Shown in pieces: positions 8,424 to 17,141 of a DNA stretch of 64,000 nt. Source of the DNA: Crocosphaera sp. (GTDB lineage: Bacteria > Cyanobacteriota > Cyanobacteriia > Cyanobacteriales > Microcystaceae). How positions within the stretch are numbered: the stretch's first letter is position 1; each line of letters opens with the position of its first letter. Under the pieces are notes generated by a model. The model did not search any database and had not been told where the DNA came from. It saw only the letters and a program-made list of their open reading frames with translations. Where the stretch lies: NCBI RefSeq assembly GCF_030064895.1, contig NZ_JASJEB010000003.1:37874-101873 (forward strand), in the 5' to 3' direction. The position numbers were made by a program, and so were the translations under genes.

Positions 8424-10469
8424 TTAATTATTCATTGATGGATTAGCTTGATATCTAACTTCTTGATGGGGAACCCCGAGTGCTATTCCTGCTGTTTCAA
8501 ATGCTTCTTTAACTCTTAATCTAAACTCTCTTCCTACGGCCCATTGTTGCATTGCCTGAGTTTTAATCCAAACTTGAATTAAGATACCTTGATGAGAAAT
8601 ACTATCCACTCCTAAAATAGAAGCAGGTTCAATAATTTTATCTTTCCAAGTGGGATCATTTTGGATTTCTTGCCCCACTTCATTAATAATTTTTAAGGCT
8701 TTTCTGACATCAGCATCGTAAGCAATTTCTATTTTAAATTCAACCCTTGACCAGTCTTTTGTTAAATTTTCTACAATAAAAATTTTACCATTGGGAATAG
8801 TAACTAAACGTCCCCCTGAACCTCTAATTTGTGTAATGTAAATATTCATATTTTCCACAAAACCACTGATATTTCCTACCTGAATAACATCCCCAATAGC
8901 ATAACGATCTGTCCATAAAATCAAAATCCCATTTAACATATCTTCGACCACATTTCGAGATAAAAAGGCAAAAACAAAAGCTACACCTCCCGCACTTGCT
9001 AAGACTGTTAAATTAATCCCTAAAAACACGATGGTTCCTACAGTAGCAAGAGTAATAAAAAGAAAACTTGTGCCACTTTTTAGGGCGTTAGAATAGGTAC
9101 TGACTCGCAAAGTATAACGATTAGAATTAGGGTTAATTAGCTGTGCATTTTTTGCCCATCTATTTAGATAAAAATCAATAAATAGATTGCTCAACTTATC
9201 GGCAATATTAGCAGACATCCAAATTAAAGGAATTATAATAGCCTGTCCTAAAAAGAAATAAGTATAACGACGAGTTTCAGGAAAAATTAAAACAATTAAA
9301 GTTAAGGCTAATAATAGTAAAAATAATTGTAGCCAAAAAAACAAACCAAGAAATAATTGAATAATATTTTGTTGTCGTTTGATAATTCCCTGTTTCTTTA
9401 ATGATAAATCAGGAAGGTTCTGAGTAATATTTTGTACTGTATGTTCAACTATAATTTTTGCTTTAGCTAGGGCTTTATCAGGCCGATCAATTACTTTCTG
9501 TAAACTAGCTATAATAGAAGACCTATTCAGTTGTACTCTTTGGGAATTTTCTTGATTTTTTTCTGTACTTTGATAGGCGTTATTTACAATAGGTGATTCA
9601 TCGGAAGATAAAGCCTCTGCATCAACGGTTAAAGACTCTTTTAAAGCTCGTAATTGACCACGAATATGACGATTCCAAATTTTCAAAAAGTGTCTAATAA
9701 TTCCTAAAATAAGTATAGGAACAGCAACAATAAACAGAATAGCAATAGCAACTCCAAATCTAGCAAAAGGATAATAATAATCGATTTCATAAGCCCAAAG
9801 TGCTTCATTAAGACTTTCAGAAATTAGAAAACGCCATTCCTTAGCAATATCTTCAATTAATTGACCTTGATGAAGACGATCCGCTCTATTTACTGTTACA
9901 ATCGTCTGTGCAGATAAACCCAAGTCAAGTTGTCGTGGCACAAAGACCACAGTTTGATTATTTCTGATACCAATTTCAATTTTGGGTCTAGCAGGATGGT
10001 CTCCTAAATTATCGCGATCAAAGAACAAATTTTGCCAATTTGCGATGGCCCCAAATGGAGATTTGATAACATTATCTTGAAACATTAATTCCGACTGACG
10101 AACACGATCATAAATGGAATTATAGATACTTTCAACTTGTCTAGCTCTTTCTTCAACAGCAGAAGGTGCATCATTGGGATCATCAAGAGCATCCGGTGTA
10201 ACCGCAACTTTAAAAACCTTATCTAAACCGCCAAATAAATGAACCTCGCTACACCACAGTCTACCACAACGCTGTGCTTTGTTAGGGTCCCACCAAGGAG
10301 TTTCCGATCTAATGGGTGTATTTGCTGAGGCAACCGTAAAAGGAAACTGCCCCACTGCTACAGGACTCCAGGTAACGGTTAAAATGAAAGTAGTTAACCC
10401 TAAAATCACGATACGTATTATCATCAATGGCCGAATGGACAACCAACCTGCTATAGCGTTTCTTTTCAT
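8424..10469 (-). CDS. MscS-family mechanosensitive channel, large cyanobacterial form
   Basis: A 681-residue membrane protein. An N-terminal signal-like segment is followed by a periplasmic domain of about 190 residues, a first membrane segment, a soluble stretch, and then a membrane cluster at about 365-500. The MscS pore and beta domain follow: AFLSRNVVEDMLNGILIL, YAIGDVIQVGNISGFVE and RLVTIPNGKIF, at about 490-570. The cytoplasmic vestibule domain ends at VPHQEVRYQ. It opens under membrane tension to release solutes on osmotic downshock, or may act as a modulated ion channel. A second, unrelated-looking MscS gene lies at 24533. Confidence 0.88.
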   Translation of the reverse strand: MKRNAIAGWLSIRPLMIIRIVILGLTTFILTVTWSPVAVGQFPFTVASANTPIRSETPWWDPNKAQRCGRLWCSEVHLFGGLDKVFKVAVTPDALDDPNDAPSAVEERARQVESIYNSIYDRVRQSELMFQDNVIKSPFGAIANWQNLFFDRDNLGDHPARPKIEIGIRNNQTVVFVPRQLDLGLSAQTIVTVNRADRLHQGQLIEDIAKEWRFLISESLNEALWAYEIDYYYPFARFGVAIAILFIVAVPILILGIIRHFLKIWNRHIRGQLRALKESLTVDAEALSSDESPIVNNAYQSTEKNQENSQRVQLNRSSIIASLQKVIDRPDKALAKAKIIVEHTVQNITQNLPDLSLKKQGIIKRQQNIIQLFLGLFFWLQLFLLLLALTLIVLIFPETRRYTYFFLGQAIIIPLIWMSANIADKLSNLFIDFYLNRWAKNAQLINPNSNRYTLRVSTYSNALKSGTSFLFITLATVGTIVFLGINLTVLASAGGVAFVFAFLSRNVVEDMLNGILILWTDRYAIGDVIQVGNISGFVENMNIYITQIRGSGGRLVTIPNGKIFIVENLTKDWSRVEFKIEIAYDADVRKALKIINEVGQEIQNDPTWKDKIIEPASILGVDSISHQGILIQVWIKTQAMQQWAVGREFRLRVKEAFETAGIALGVPHQEVRYQANPSMNN

Positions 10470-10595
10470 AGAAAAAAGTCGTTAGTCTTGATACATAAAA
10501 GTCAATGATAAAAGCTATACTAGATTATAGACTTTTAGGTTTAGTTTAACCATTAATTGCAACCTGCTGGTCATACCCTATTGTGATCAGATTAT

Positions 10596-10615
10596 TTGTT
10601 ATGATACCATAACAA
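10596..10615. promoter_or_regulatory. Palindromic operator-like site in a divergent intergenic region
   Basis: A perfect 8-bp inverted repeat, TTGTTATG and CATAACAA, separated by four bases. It lies in the 252-bp gap between the MscS gene (minus) and the PEP-utilising enzyme gene (plus). Its symmetry and position suit binding of a dimeric repressor, but no regulator can be named. Confidence 0.4.
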
Positions 10616-10721
10616 TTAGATAAATACGAATTAAAAATAGTAAATTTGTTTTAACTGAGCATTATAATAAATCTTCTTAACGGGTTTAATTCTAGTTGGT
10701 AATTGAATTGTTGTTATTGCC

Positions 10722-13010
10722 GTGATCAAGCTTTATTGGCTTTCTGAAATTGATTTACGGGATCGTCCCGTTGTTGGGGAAAAAGCATGGCTATTGAGTC
10801 AACTTAAACAAAGTGGCTACAATGTTTTTCCTGGTTTTGTGATTAGTTCAAGTATATTTCGAGAATTTCTAGATAATTTGAACGATGTGAATTCATTATT
10901 AGCAGATTTTCCTGGCTCATCCCTTCATTTGGATGTAGATAATCCTCGAACATTACAGTTAGTTGCCCAACAAAGTCGTCAATCTATTTTAAGTTTATCC
11001 TTCCCCTCCCAATGGCGAGAAATCTTAATGGAAGGGGCAACAAAGTTAGGCAGCGAAGCGTTAATTTTACGTAATTCTTTAGGGGGAAGTTTTCCTCTTA
11101 ATCAAGATATTTCTGGTTTAACTCCTGGACAAGTTTGTTGGAATTTTGCCGATAATTTAGAAATAGCGATTAAGGAAATGTGGGCGCAAATATTGAGCGC
11201 AAAAAGTTTATTTTATTGGCAACGTTTAGGGATGAGAATTGACCAACTAAATTTAGGTATTTTGATACAACCGATGGTTAATTCAGTTGCATCTGGGAGA
11301 ATGATAACTCAATCTAAATATTTTGAAATTGAAGGAAATTGGGGATTAGGAAATAGTTTACTTCAAGGAGATATTTTACCAGATTACTGGAAAGTTGAAG
11401 GAGAATCAGGAAAAATTTTAGCAAAAAGATTGGGGAATAAAGCCCGTGCTTATCGTTTGAAAAACAAACCAGAATTGAACCAATCAACAACAGAAAAATG
11501 CTTAGAAACTTATTGTCTTAGTGATCAAGAACAGTCACAATATTGTTTGAAATCTGAAGAAATCATGAGAACATTTCAACTTTTTAATGATTTGCATGAT
11601 TCCTCGATTTCTTGCAATTCTTTAGAATGGATATTGTATAATAATGGTGATAATTCATACTCTGAATTGGCCATAACTCAATTAATTCCATTACCTTATA
11701 ACCAATTAATTAAAGATACAAAATCAGAGATAATAAACCAAGCATCTCAACATCAACTAATGGGTATTGGTGCTGCCCCAGGACAAATGAAAGGGACTGT
11801 TTATTTACTAAATGAAGATAATTTATCTAATATAGTTGCTTCAACACATCCTATTATTGTTACTCAAAAAATTCATCCTTTTCAACTATCTTCTATTAAA
11901 CAAGCAGCAGGGGTTGTCACTGAAGAGGGAGGAATAACAAGTCATGCAGCTATTTTAGCTAGAGAATTAGGAATTCCTGCGGTTGTGGGTGTTCCTGGGG
12001 CAACAACTTGGCTACAAACAGGAGATTCTATCCTTATTGATGGAGATAACGGCAGCATTGTTTTGAATACATCAGATCACAAAGAAATTACTCTTCAAGC
12101 ATTTCAAGTTAAGCCTGAAAAAACACCTTCTTTAGATTATCCCATAGGCACTAAATTAATGGTTAATTTAACCCAGCCTAGTTCTTTAAGTAAGATGGAA
12201 GGTTTACCTTGTGATGGTTTAGGTTTAATTCGTTCAGAATTGATGTTATTAGATTTATGTCCGCCTCATTCTTTAAGAGAATGGTTAGACAATTCTCAAG
12301 AGGTTCAAATTATTGAAAAGATTCAGGAAAGAATAACTCAATTTGCTGAATTTTTCCATCCTCAACCAATTTTTTACAGAACCTTTGATGACAAATTTTC
12401 GGCCGATAAAAACTGTCGAGGAACCTCTGGTTATAATCTTGATTCAACTTTATTTCGCTTAGAACTACAAGCTTTATCAGCAGTTCAAAAGCAAGGATAT
12501 GATAATCTTAATATTATTCTACCCTTTGTGAGAACGGTAGATGAATTCCGTTTTTGTCTTGATTTAATTGAAGAGTTTGAATTATCTTTTTCAGAATCAT
12601 TTCAAGTTTGGATTATGGCAGAAGTACCTTCCATTATTTTTCAACTAGCTGATTATGTTAAAGCTGGTGTACAAGGAATTGCCATTGGTACTAACGATTT
12701 AATTCCTTTATTGTTAGGTATAGAACGAAATAAGTTATCCTGGAGTGATATTCCTTCCTCTTATAAATCTTCTATTTCGGGTGCTTTTAAACAGTTAATT
12801 GAAGAAGCCAATAGATTAGAAATTCCCTCTTCTGTGTGTGGTCAAATTGTTGTTAATTCTTCTAAAATCATTGAAGATTTGATTAATTGGGGTATTAGCA
12901 ATATTTCCGTAGAACCGGAAGCAATTGAAAAAACTTATCGAGCGATCGCCAGAACAGAACAAAGATTACTATTAGCATTAGCTAGAGAAAAAAGGAATAA
13001 TTTAGAATAA
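10722..13010 (+). CDS. PEP-utilising enzyme, PEP synthase/PPDK-like
   Basis: A 762-residue protein starting with GTG at 10722. The N-terminal part (about 1-290) follows the PPDK ATP-grasp pattern but is weakly conserved. The swivelling domain contains EEGGITSHAAILARELGIP with the phospho-accepting His near residue 408. The C-terminal TIM barrel has DGLGLIRSELMLL, a shortened middle, and GIAIGTNDLIPLLLGIERN. True PEP synthases interconvert pyruvate and PEP through phosphohistidine. This protein is similar in length but diverges in the ATP-binding and PEP-binding parts, so it may use another acceptor. It stands alone as a transcription unit, with a methyltransferase gene close behind. Confidence 0.75.
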   Translation: MIKLYWLSEIDLRDRPVVGEKAWLLSQLKQSGYNVFPGFVISSSIFREFLDNLNDVNSLLADFPGSSLHLDVDNPRTLQLVAQQSRQSILSLSFPSQWREILMEGATKLGSEALILRNSLGGSFPLNQDISGLTPGQVCWNFADNLEIAIKEMWAQILSAKSLFYWQRLGMRIDQLNLGILIQPMVNSVASGRMITQSKYFEIEGNWGLGNSLLQGDILPDYWKVEGESGKILAKRLGNKARAYRLKNKPELNQSTTEKCLETYCLSDQEQSQYCLKSEEIMRTFQLFNDLHDSSISCNSLEWILYNNGDNSYSELAITQLIPLPYNQLIKDTKSEIINQASQHQLMGIGAAPGQMKGTVYLLNEDNLSNIVASTHPIIVTQKIHPFQLSSIKQAAGVVTEEGGITSHAAILARELGIPAVVGVPGATTWLQTGDSILIDGDNGSIVLNTSDHKEITLQAFQVKPEKTPSLDYPIGTKLMVNLTQPSSLSKMEGLPCDGLGLIRSELMLLDLCPPHSLREWLDNSQEVQIIEKIQERITQFAEFFHPQPIFYRTFDDKFSADKNCRGTSGYNLDSTLFRLELQALSAVQKQGYDNLNIILPFVRTVDEFRFCLDLIEEFELSFSESFQVWIMAEVPSIIFQLADYVKAGVQGIAIGTNDLIPLLLGIERNKLSWSDIPSSYKSSISGAFKQLIEEANRLEIPSSVCGQIVVNSSKIIEDLINWGISNISVEPEAIEKTYRAIARTEQRLLLALAREKRNNLE

Positions 13011-13089
13011 TTCACCTTGTATTTGTGTTATTATATTTGTGTATGATATCCTGTCTTTAAGGACGGGTTTTCGATTATATTTTTTTCAA

Positions 13090-13713
13090 ATGGCAACTTT
13101 TTTAAGACCTTTAAGTTATCAATATCCTTGGTTATATAATACCATTTCTTGTTTAAGTTCCTTAGCGGTAGGTGGAGAAAAGCGGTTTCGTAGTTTATCT
13201 CTTGAAGGTATTAGGATTAACTCAGATAGTCAAATTTTAGACCTTTGTTGTGGCAGTGGTCAAACCACTCAATTTTTAGTCGAAAAATCTTCACAAGTTA
13301 TGGGACTTGATGCTTCTCCTAACGCAATTGAACGGGCTAAAAAACGGGTTCCTCAAGCTAATTATGTTAACGCTTTAGCCGAAAAAATACCCTTTTCTGA
13401 GCAAGAATTTGACATAGTTCATAGTAGTGTTGCCTTGCATGAAATGGAAACCGAACAATTAAGGGAAATTATTAAAGAAGTTTATCGAGTTCTCAAACCT
13501 GGTGGAATTTTTGCGTTTATTGATTTACATAAACCTACTAATCTTTTATTTTGGCCATCTTTAGCAACATTTATGTGGTTATTTGAAACAGAAACCGCTT
13601 GGAAACTATTAGAAACAAATTTGATTAATGAGTTACAATCTTTTGGTTTTAATGACTGTAAACAAAAATTATATGCAGGAGGTAGTTTACAGGTAATTCA
13701 AGCAAGAAAGTAA
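13090..13713 (+). CDS. Class I SAM-dependent methyltransferase
   Basis: The ATG at 13090 is chosen because the upstream GTG/ATG extension from 13039 runs through a small hairpin and the protein has a natural start at MATFLRPLSYQYPW. About 207 residues. Motif I is ILDLCCGSGQTT, motif II is VMGLDASPNAIERAKKR, and IPFSEQEFDIVHSSVALHE and EVYRVLKPGGIFAF match the UbiE/Methyltransf_11 pattern. The substrate is unknown; many such cyanobacterial proteins act on lipids or quinones. A short hydrophobic stretch near LFWPSLATFMWLF suggests membrane contact. Confidence 0.82.
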   Translation: MATFLRPLSYQYPWLYNTISCLSSLAVGGEKRFRSLSLEGIRINSDSQILDLCCGSGQTTQFLVEKSSQVMGLDASPNAIERAKKRVPQANYVNALAEKIPFSEQEFDIVHSSVALHEMETEQLREIIKEVYRVLKPGGIFAFIDLHKPTNLLFWPSLATFMWLFETETAWKLLETNLINELQSFGFNDCKQKLYAGGSLQVIQARK

Positions 13714-13735
13714 TCTCTAGCAATTGTATTTTTTT

Positions 13736-13756
13736 GGGCTTAATATTATTAAGCCC
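13736..13756. terminator. Palindrome, likely terminator of the methyltransferase gene
   Basis: A near-perfect palindrome with arms GGGCTTAAT and ATTAAGCCC follows a run of eight Ts, 23 bp after the methyltransferase stop. Nearly the same palindrome recurs at 32239-32260, so it may also be a dispersed repeat. Confidence 0.5.
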
Positions 13757-13764
13757 TTACATAA

Positions 13765-13874
13765 TATACCACTTCTCATACTAGTTGTGAGGTAAATAGT
13801 TTTTTGTAGAGACGTTATATGCAAAGTCTCTACGGGGGTTTAGGGTGTACCTCATAAGTCTAAGAAATGCTATA
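13765..13874. repeat. Palindromic MITE-like element, family B (110 bp)
   Basis: The ends are imperfect inverted repeats: TATACCACTTCTCATACT then TGAGGTA on the left, and, read on the minus strand, TATAGCATTTCTTAGACT then TATGAGGTACA on the right. The same ends bound the 66-bp element at 27300-27365. An inner hairpin with GTAGAGAC and GTCTCTAC arms sits in the middle. The right end lies 2 bp from the futB stop codon. It has no coding capacity. Confidence 0.6.
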
Positions 13875-13876
13875 GC

Positions 13877-15571
13877 TTATCTACGTCGTGATTGAGTGAT
13901 TTGCCAACTGAGAAAAATAACAGGAATCATCCCCACTAAAACAATGGCTAAAGCAGGGGCTGCGGCATCAGGTAATCGTTCATCGGAAGCATATTGATAT
14001 ACCCTAATGGCTAAGGTATCAAAATTAAAGGGACGAATCACTAAAGTAGCTGGTAATTCTTTCATGACATCGACAAAAACTAACATAATTCCTGTTAGTA
14101 TGCCTCCAGTCATTAACGGGGTATGAATCTTAATTAAAATCTTGCTAGGAGTTTCTCCTAAACTTCTAGCAGCATCGTCTAAGCTAGGTCTAATTTTCCC
14201 TAAACTGGATTCAACCGCACCAAAAGCAACGGGCAGAAATCGCACTAGATAAGCATAAATTAAAGCCAAAATTGTGCCACTAATTAATAACCCTATTTTA
14301 ACATTAAAAGCCTCTTCTATCATATTAGCGATCGCATTATCTAACCGTGCTACTGGTATCAAAATTCCCACAGCAATCACTGAACCTGGAATCGCATAAC
14401 CTAAAGCAGCAATTCTCACACTGCTATTCATAAAAAAGCCATCTTTTAGTCTTTTGCCGTAAGCCATAATCAAGGATAAAATCAACGCTGCGATCGCAGT
14501 AATTACTGAAACTTTTAAACTATGAACAGCCAATGTGAAAAAGTTATTTTGAAAAGCTGTTTTTGCATTATTAATAACTAAGTCTACTAAATAGATAGAA
14601 GGAGCTAAAAAACCTCCAAAAAAAGGAACAAAACAAAATAGAAAAGCTAAAAATGCTCGCCAAGATGTTAACTGATAACGATTAATATGGCTTTTAATAC
14701 TACTATTTTGATAATAACGAGCTTGACGACGTGACCATAATTCTAAAATAATTAGTGTAAAAATAAATAGCATTAAAAAAGCTGCTAGTTGCGCTGCTGC
14801 TGACCTTTCACCTAAACCAAACCAGGTATCATAAATTCCAGTGGTAAAGGTATTTACCCCAAAATATTCAACCGTTCCGAAATCATTTAAAGCTTCCATT
14901 AAAGCTAGGGCTAAACCAGCAATAATTCCAGGACGAGCTAAAGGAAGAGCAACTTTAAAAAAGCTTTGCCAAGGACTACAACCTAGAGAACGGCTCGCTT
15001 CTAAGGTAGCAATTGACTGTTCTAAAAAAGCGGTTCTAGCTAATAAATAAACATAGGGATAAAGAACCAAAATTAACATCACAATTGCCCCCCATAAAGA
15101 ACGAATATCAGGGAACCAATAATCATTAACACTTTGCCATCCAAACCAAGAACGAAGTGCCATTTGAACTGGTCCATAATATTCCAACATATTCGTATAA
15201 GTATAGGCTAATAAATAGGCAGGAGCAGAAAGAGGAAGCAACAATAACCATTCAAACCAATCACATCCCCAAAAGCGACAGATGGTTACTAACCATGCTG
15301 TTACAACCCCAATAATCAATACTCCTATTCCTACTCCAAACATTAGCAGTAAAGAGTTGACAATATAACCAGTTAATACAGTTTCAGCTAAGTGTTTCCA
15401 TATGGTTCCAGCATCGATAAAAATACTACTAACTACGAATAAAATAGGTGTAGCAATTAAAACAGCTATCATAATAACAACGGTTACCCAACTTGTTGAG
15501 GATAGATAATTAATTAAGCTACGGGTGTTAGAAAACATCGGTTTAGAGTTATCCATAAATATTTTGTTCAA
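13877..15571 (-). CDS. futB: Iron(III) ABC transporter permease, FutB-like
   Basis: A 564-residue double permease with about twelve membrane segments. It carries two permease EAA loops: EASRSLGCSPWQSFFKVALP near residue 190 and DAARSLGETPSKILIKIHTP near residue 470. This duplicated layout is that of FutB/SfuB/HitB, which moves ferric iron delivered by a periplasmic FutA protein and is powered by FutC. Neither partner gene is in the window. The start at MNKIFMDNSK may be three to six residues early, with an in-frame Met at residue 6. No clear Fur box was found upstream. Confidence 0.88.
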   Translation of the reverse strand: MNKIFMDNSKPMFSNTRSLINYLSSTSWVTVVIMIAVLIATPILFVVSSIFIDAGTIWKHLAETVLTGYIVNSLLLMFGVGIGVLIIGVVTAWLVTICRFWGCDWFEWLLLLPLSAPAYLLAYTYTNMLEYYGPVQMALRSWFGWQSVNDYWFPDIRSLWGAIVMLILVLYPYVYLLARTAFLEQSIATLEASRSLGCSPWQSFFKVALPLARPGIIAGLALALMEALNDFGTVEYFGVNTFTTGIYDTWFGLGERSAAAQLAAFLMLFIFTLIILELWSRRQARYYQNSSIKSHINRYQLTSWRAFLAFLFCFVPFFGGFLAPSIYLVDLVINNAKTAFQNNFFTLAVHSLKVSVITAIAALILSLIMAYGKRLKDGFFMNSSVRIAALGYAIPGSVIAVGILIPVARLDNAIANMIEEAFNVKIGLLISGTILALIYAYLVRFLPVAFGAVESSLGKIRPSLDDAARSLGETPSKILIKIHTPLMTGGILTGIMLVFVDVMKELPATLVIRPFNFDTLAIRVYQYASDERLPDAAAPALAIVLVGMIPVIFLSWQITQSRRR

Positions 15572-15819
15572 GGATTTACATTATATAAGTAACTATTTAA
15601 TTTATATAGCATTTTAACCCTTAGATGTGAATCTGAATCGTAAAATACTCCTCTAGACTGTACATGTTTATCATTAGGATGTTAAAGATATTCCTCCTTA
15701 CCCACCAATGACAGTTAAGGGTATAAAAATATCCTAACTATTTTCTGTACGACTATAGTTATTAACAAGGCTCATTCTGGGGTAAAATTGAATATAGTCC
15801 TAATTGATTAAAAAGAATT

Positions 15820-16185
15820 ATGAAAGAGTTACCCCCTCTTAATACTGATACCATTAACGCCATTCTCAGTGAAGAAATAGACGATGAAACCGTCAATCAA
15901 ATGGTGTGGTATTATTTAGGATATCGTTACGATGAAAGTAGCCAAACTTGGGATAATTCCGGGGTAGAAGAATCTTGGAAAGAAGAGTATCCCCAACCAC
16001 CAAACTTCATTGAAAATCGTCCTCCTACAGTAAAATTAACCCGTTCTATTCCTAAAGAAAATAAACAGTTACTCAAAGAAAAATTGGGATTCAAAGGCTA
16101 TAAAATAGGAACTTTTGAACCTAGAGATACTCGTCGTGCAACTATGGCTAATTGGTTATTAAGTTACTTGACGATACACTCATAA
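15820..16185 (+). CDS. Conserved cyanobacterial protein, DUF1823-like
   Basis: A 121-residue soluble protein beginning MKELPPLNTDTINAILSEEI. The pattern VWYYLGYRYDESSQTWD, then EEYPQPPNFIENRPPTVKLTR and a C-terminal TRRATMANWLLSYL, is what I associate with DUF1823, a family found almost only in cyanobacteria and plastid-bearing organisms. No function is known. It has its own upstream gap of 248 bp, divergent from futB, in which I see no clear regulatory site. Confidence 0.6.
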   Translation: MKELPPLNTDTINAILSEEIDDETVNQMVWYYLGYRYDESSQTWDNSGVEESWKEEYPQPPNFIENRPPTVKLTRSIPKENKQLLKEKLGFKGYKIGTFEPRDTRRATMANWLLSYLTIHS

Positions 16186-16351
16186 TTATACTATAAAATC
16201 TAGCCCTAAATAAGCGAATAATACTAACTATTTCCTTGAGAATATATTTGATTTGTGTAGGGTGGGCAAAGCTATCTAACCAATCAATAGCGGAGAAAAA
16301 TTTCTATTTTGCCCATCTTAATACGTTAATATTTTATTTTTTAACAGCCTC

Positions 16352-17113
16352 TTATATAGTAATAAAATTAATAACTAACCAACCTAATAAAATAGCAACT
16401 ATAGCACCGATTAATGTGTTAATAATATTTACTATTTCATTGGTCATCCATTCTAAATTTTCTTGTAAAGTTGCCCCGATTACACTCTCTAAATTAGTGG
16501 CAATAAAAGCAGCGATAATACAATAAAAAATACCGATTAAATTAATTAATCCTACTAGATAACCCACCAAAGCAATGATAGCAGATGCAACAATTCCGGC
16601 TAGAGTTCCTTCTAAACTAATAGCCCCTTCTGTACCTGGAGAAACGGGTTTTAAAGTAGTAATTAAAAAAGTACGTTTTCCATAAGCTTTCCCAACCTCT
16701 GATGCGGTAGTATCTGATAATTTAGTGCTGAAACTAGCTACATAACCCAATATTAATAATTGTGTCCAAGGAGCGTCAACAAAAAGAGTTCCTAAAGCGC
16801 AAAAAGTTGCAATTAAGGCAGAACCCCAAACATTTTCTGGACCCCTTACTCCTGAGCGTTTTTCGGCGATTCCAGCAGCTTCTTTTTCTGCCATACCAAT
16901 CTTAGTTACTCCCGAACCCACTAAGAAATAAAACATAACAACTGCGTAACCTTGCCAACTCAATGTCGCCCAAACAATTACCCCTAAAATCCAAGCATTA
17001 AAATAGCCTAAAGGGGTTAATAATTTTTTAGGAACAATGAAAGCAAAAACAAGCAAAATACTGTTAAGTATAAGTGCAATAATCCAAGAATTGTTTAAGT
17101 ATAATTCCATCAT
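16352..17113 (-). CDS. DUF92/TIGR00297 protein, phytyl-phosphate kinase-like
   Basis: A 253-residue integral membrane protein with six to seven hydrophobic segments. Family motifs are VGSGVTKIG, EKRSGVRGPENVWGSA, ASFSTKLSDTTASEVGKAYGK and VSPGTEGAISLEGTLAG. The plant member VTE6 phosphorylates phytyl phosphate on the route that recycles chlorophyll phytol into tocopherol, and cyanobacterial homologues are thought to do the same. The next gene on this strand starts 29 bp away, so the FGGY kinase and this gene may share a transcript. Confidence 0.82.
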   Translation of the reverse strand: MMELYLNNSWIIALILNSILLVFAFIVPKKLLTPLGYFNAWILGVIVWATLSWQGYAVVMFYFLVGSGVTKIGMAEKEAAGIAEKRSGVRGPENVWGSALIATFCALGTLFVDAPWTQLLILGYVASFSTKLSDTTASEVGKAYGKRTFLITTLKPVSPGTEGAISLEGTLAGIVASAIIALVGYLVGLINLIGIFYCIIAAFIATNLESVIGATLQENLEWMTNEIVNIINTLIGAIVAILLGWLVINFITI

Positions 17114-17141
17114 AATTTTAAAGTTACTCCTGTTTAATAGA

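Noticed and set aside
10448..10475. AGAAACGCTATA on the minus strand, like the end of family B elements
   Set aside because: Only about 12 bases match and they fall inside the start codons of the MscS gene, with no partner end.
16236..16526. Plus-strand open frame of 96 codons
   Set aside because: Most of it is antisense to the DUF92 gene; the rest is AT-rich intergenic sequence with a weak inverted repeat (GGTGGGCAAA/TTTGCCCATC).
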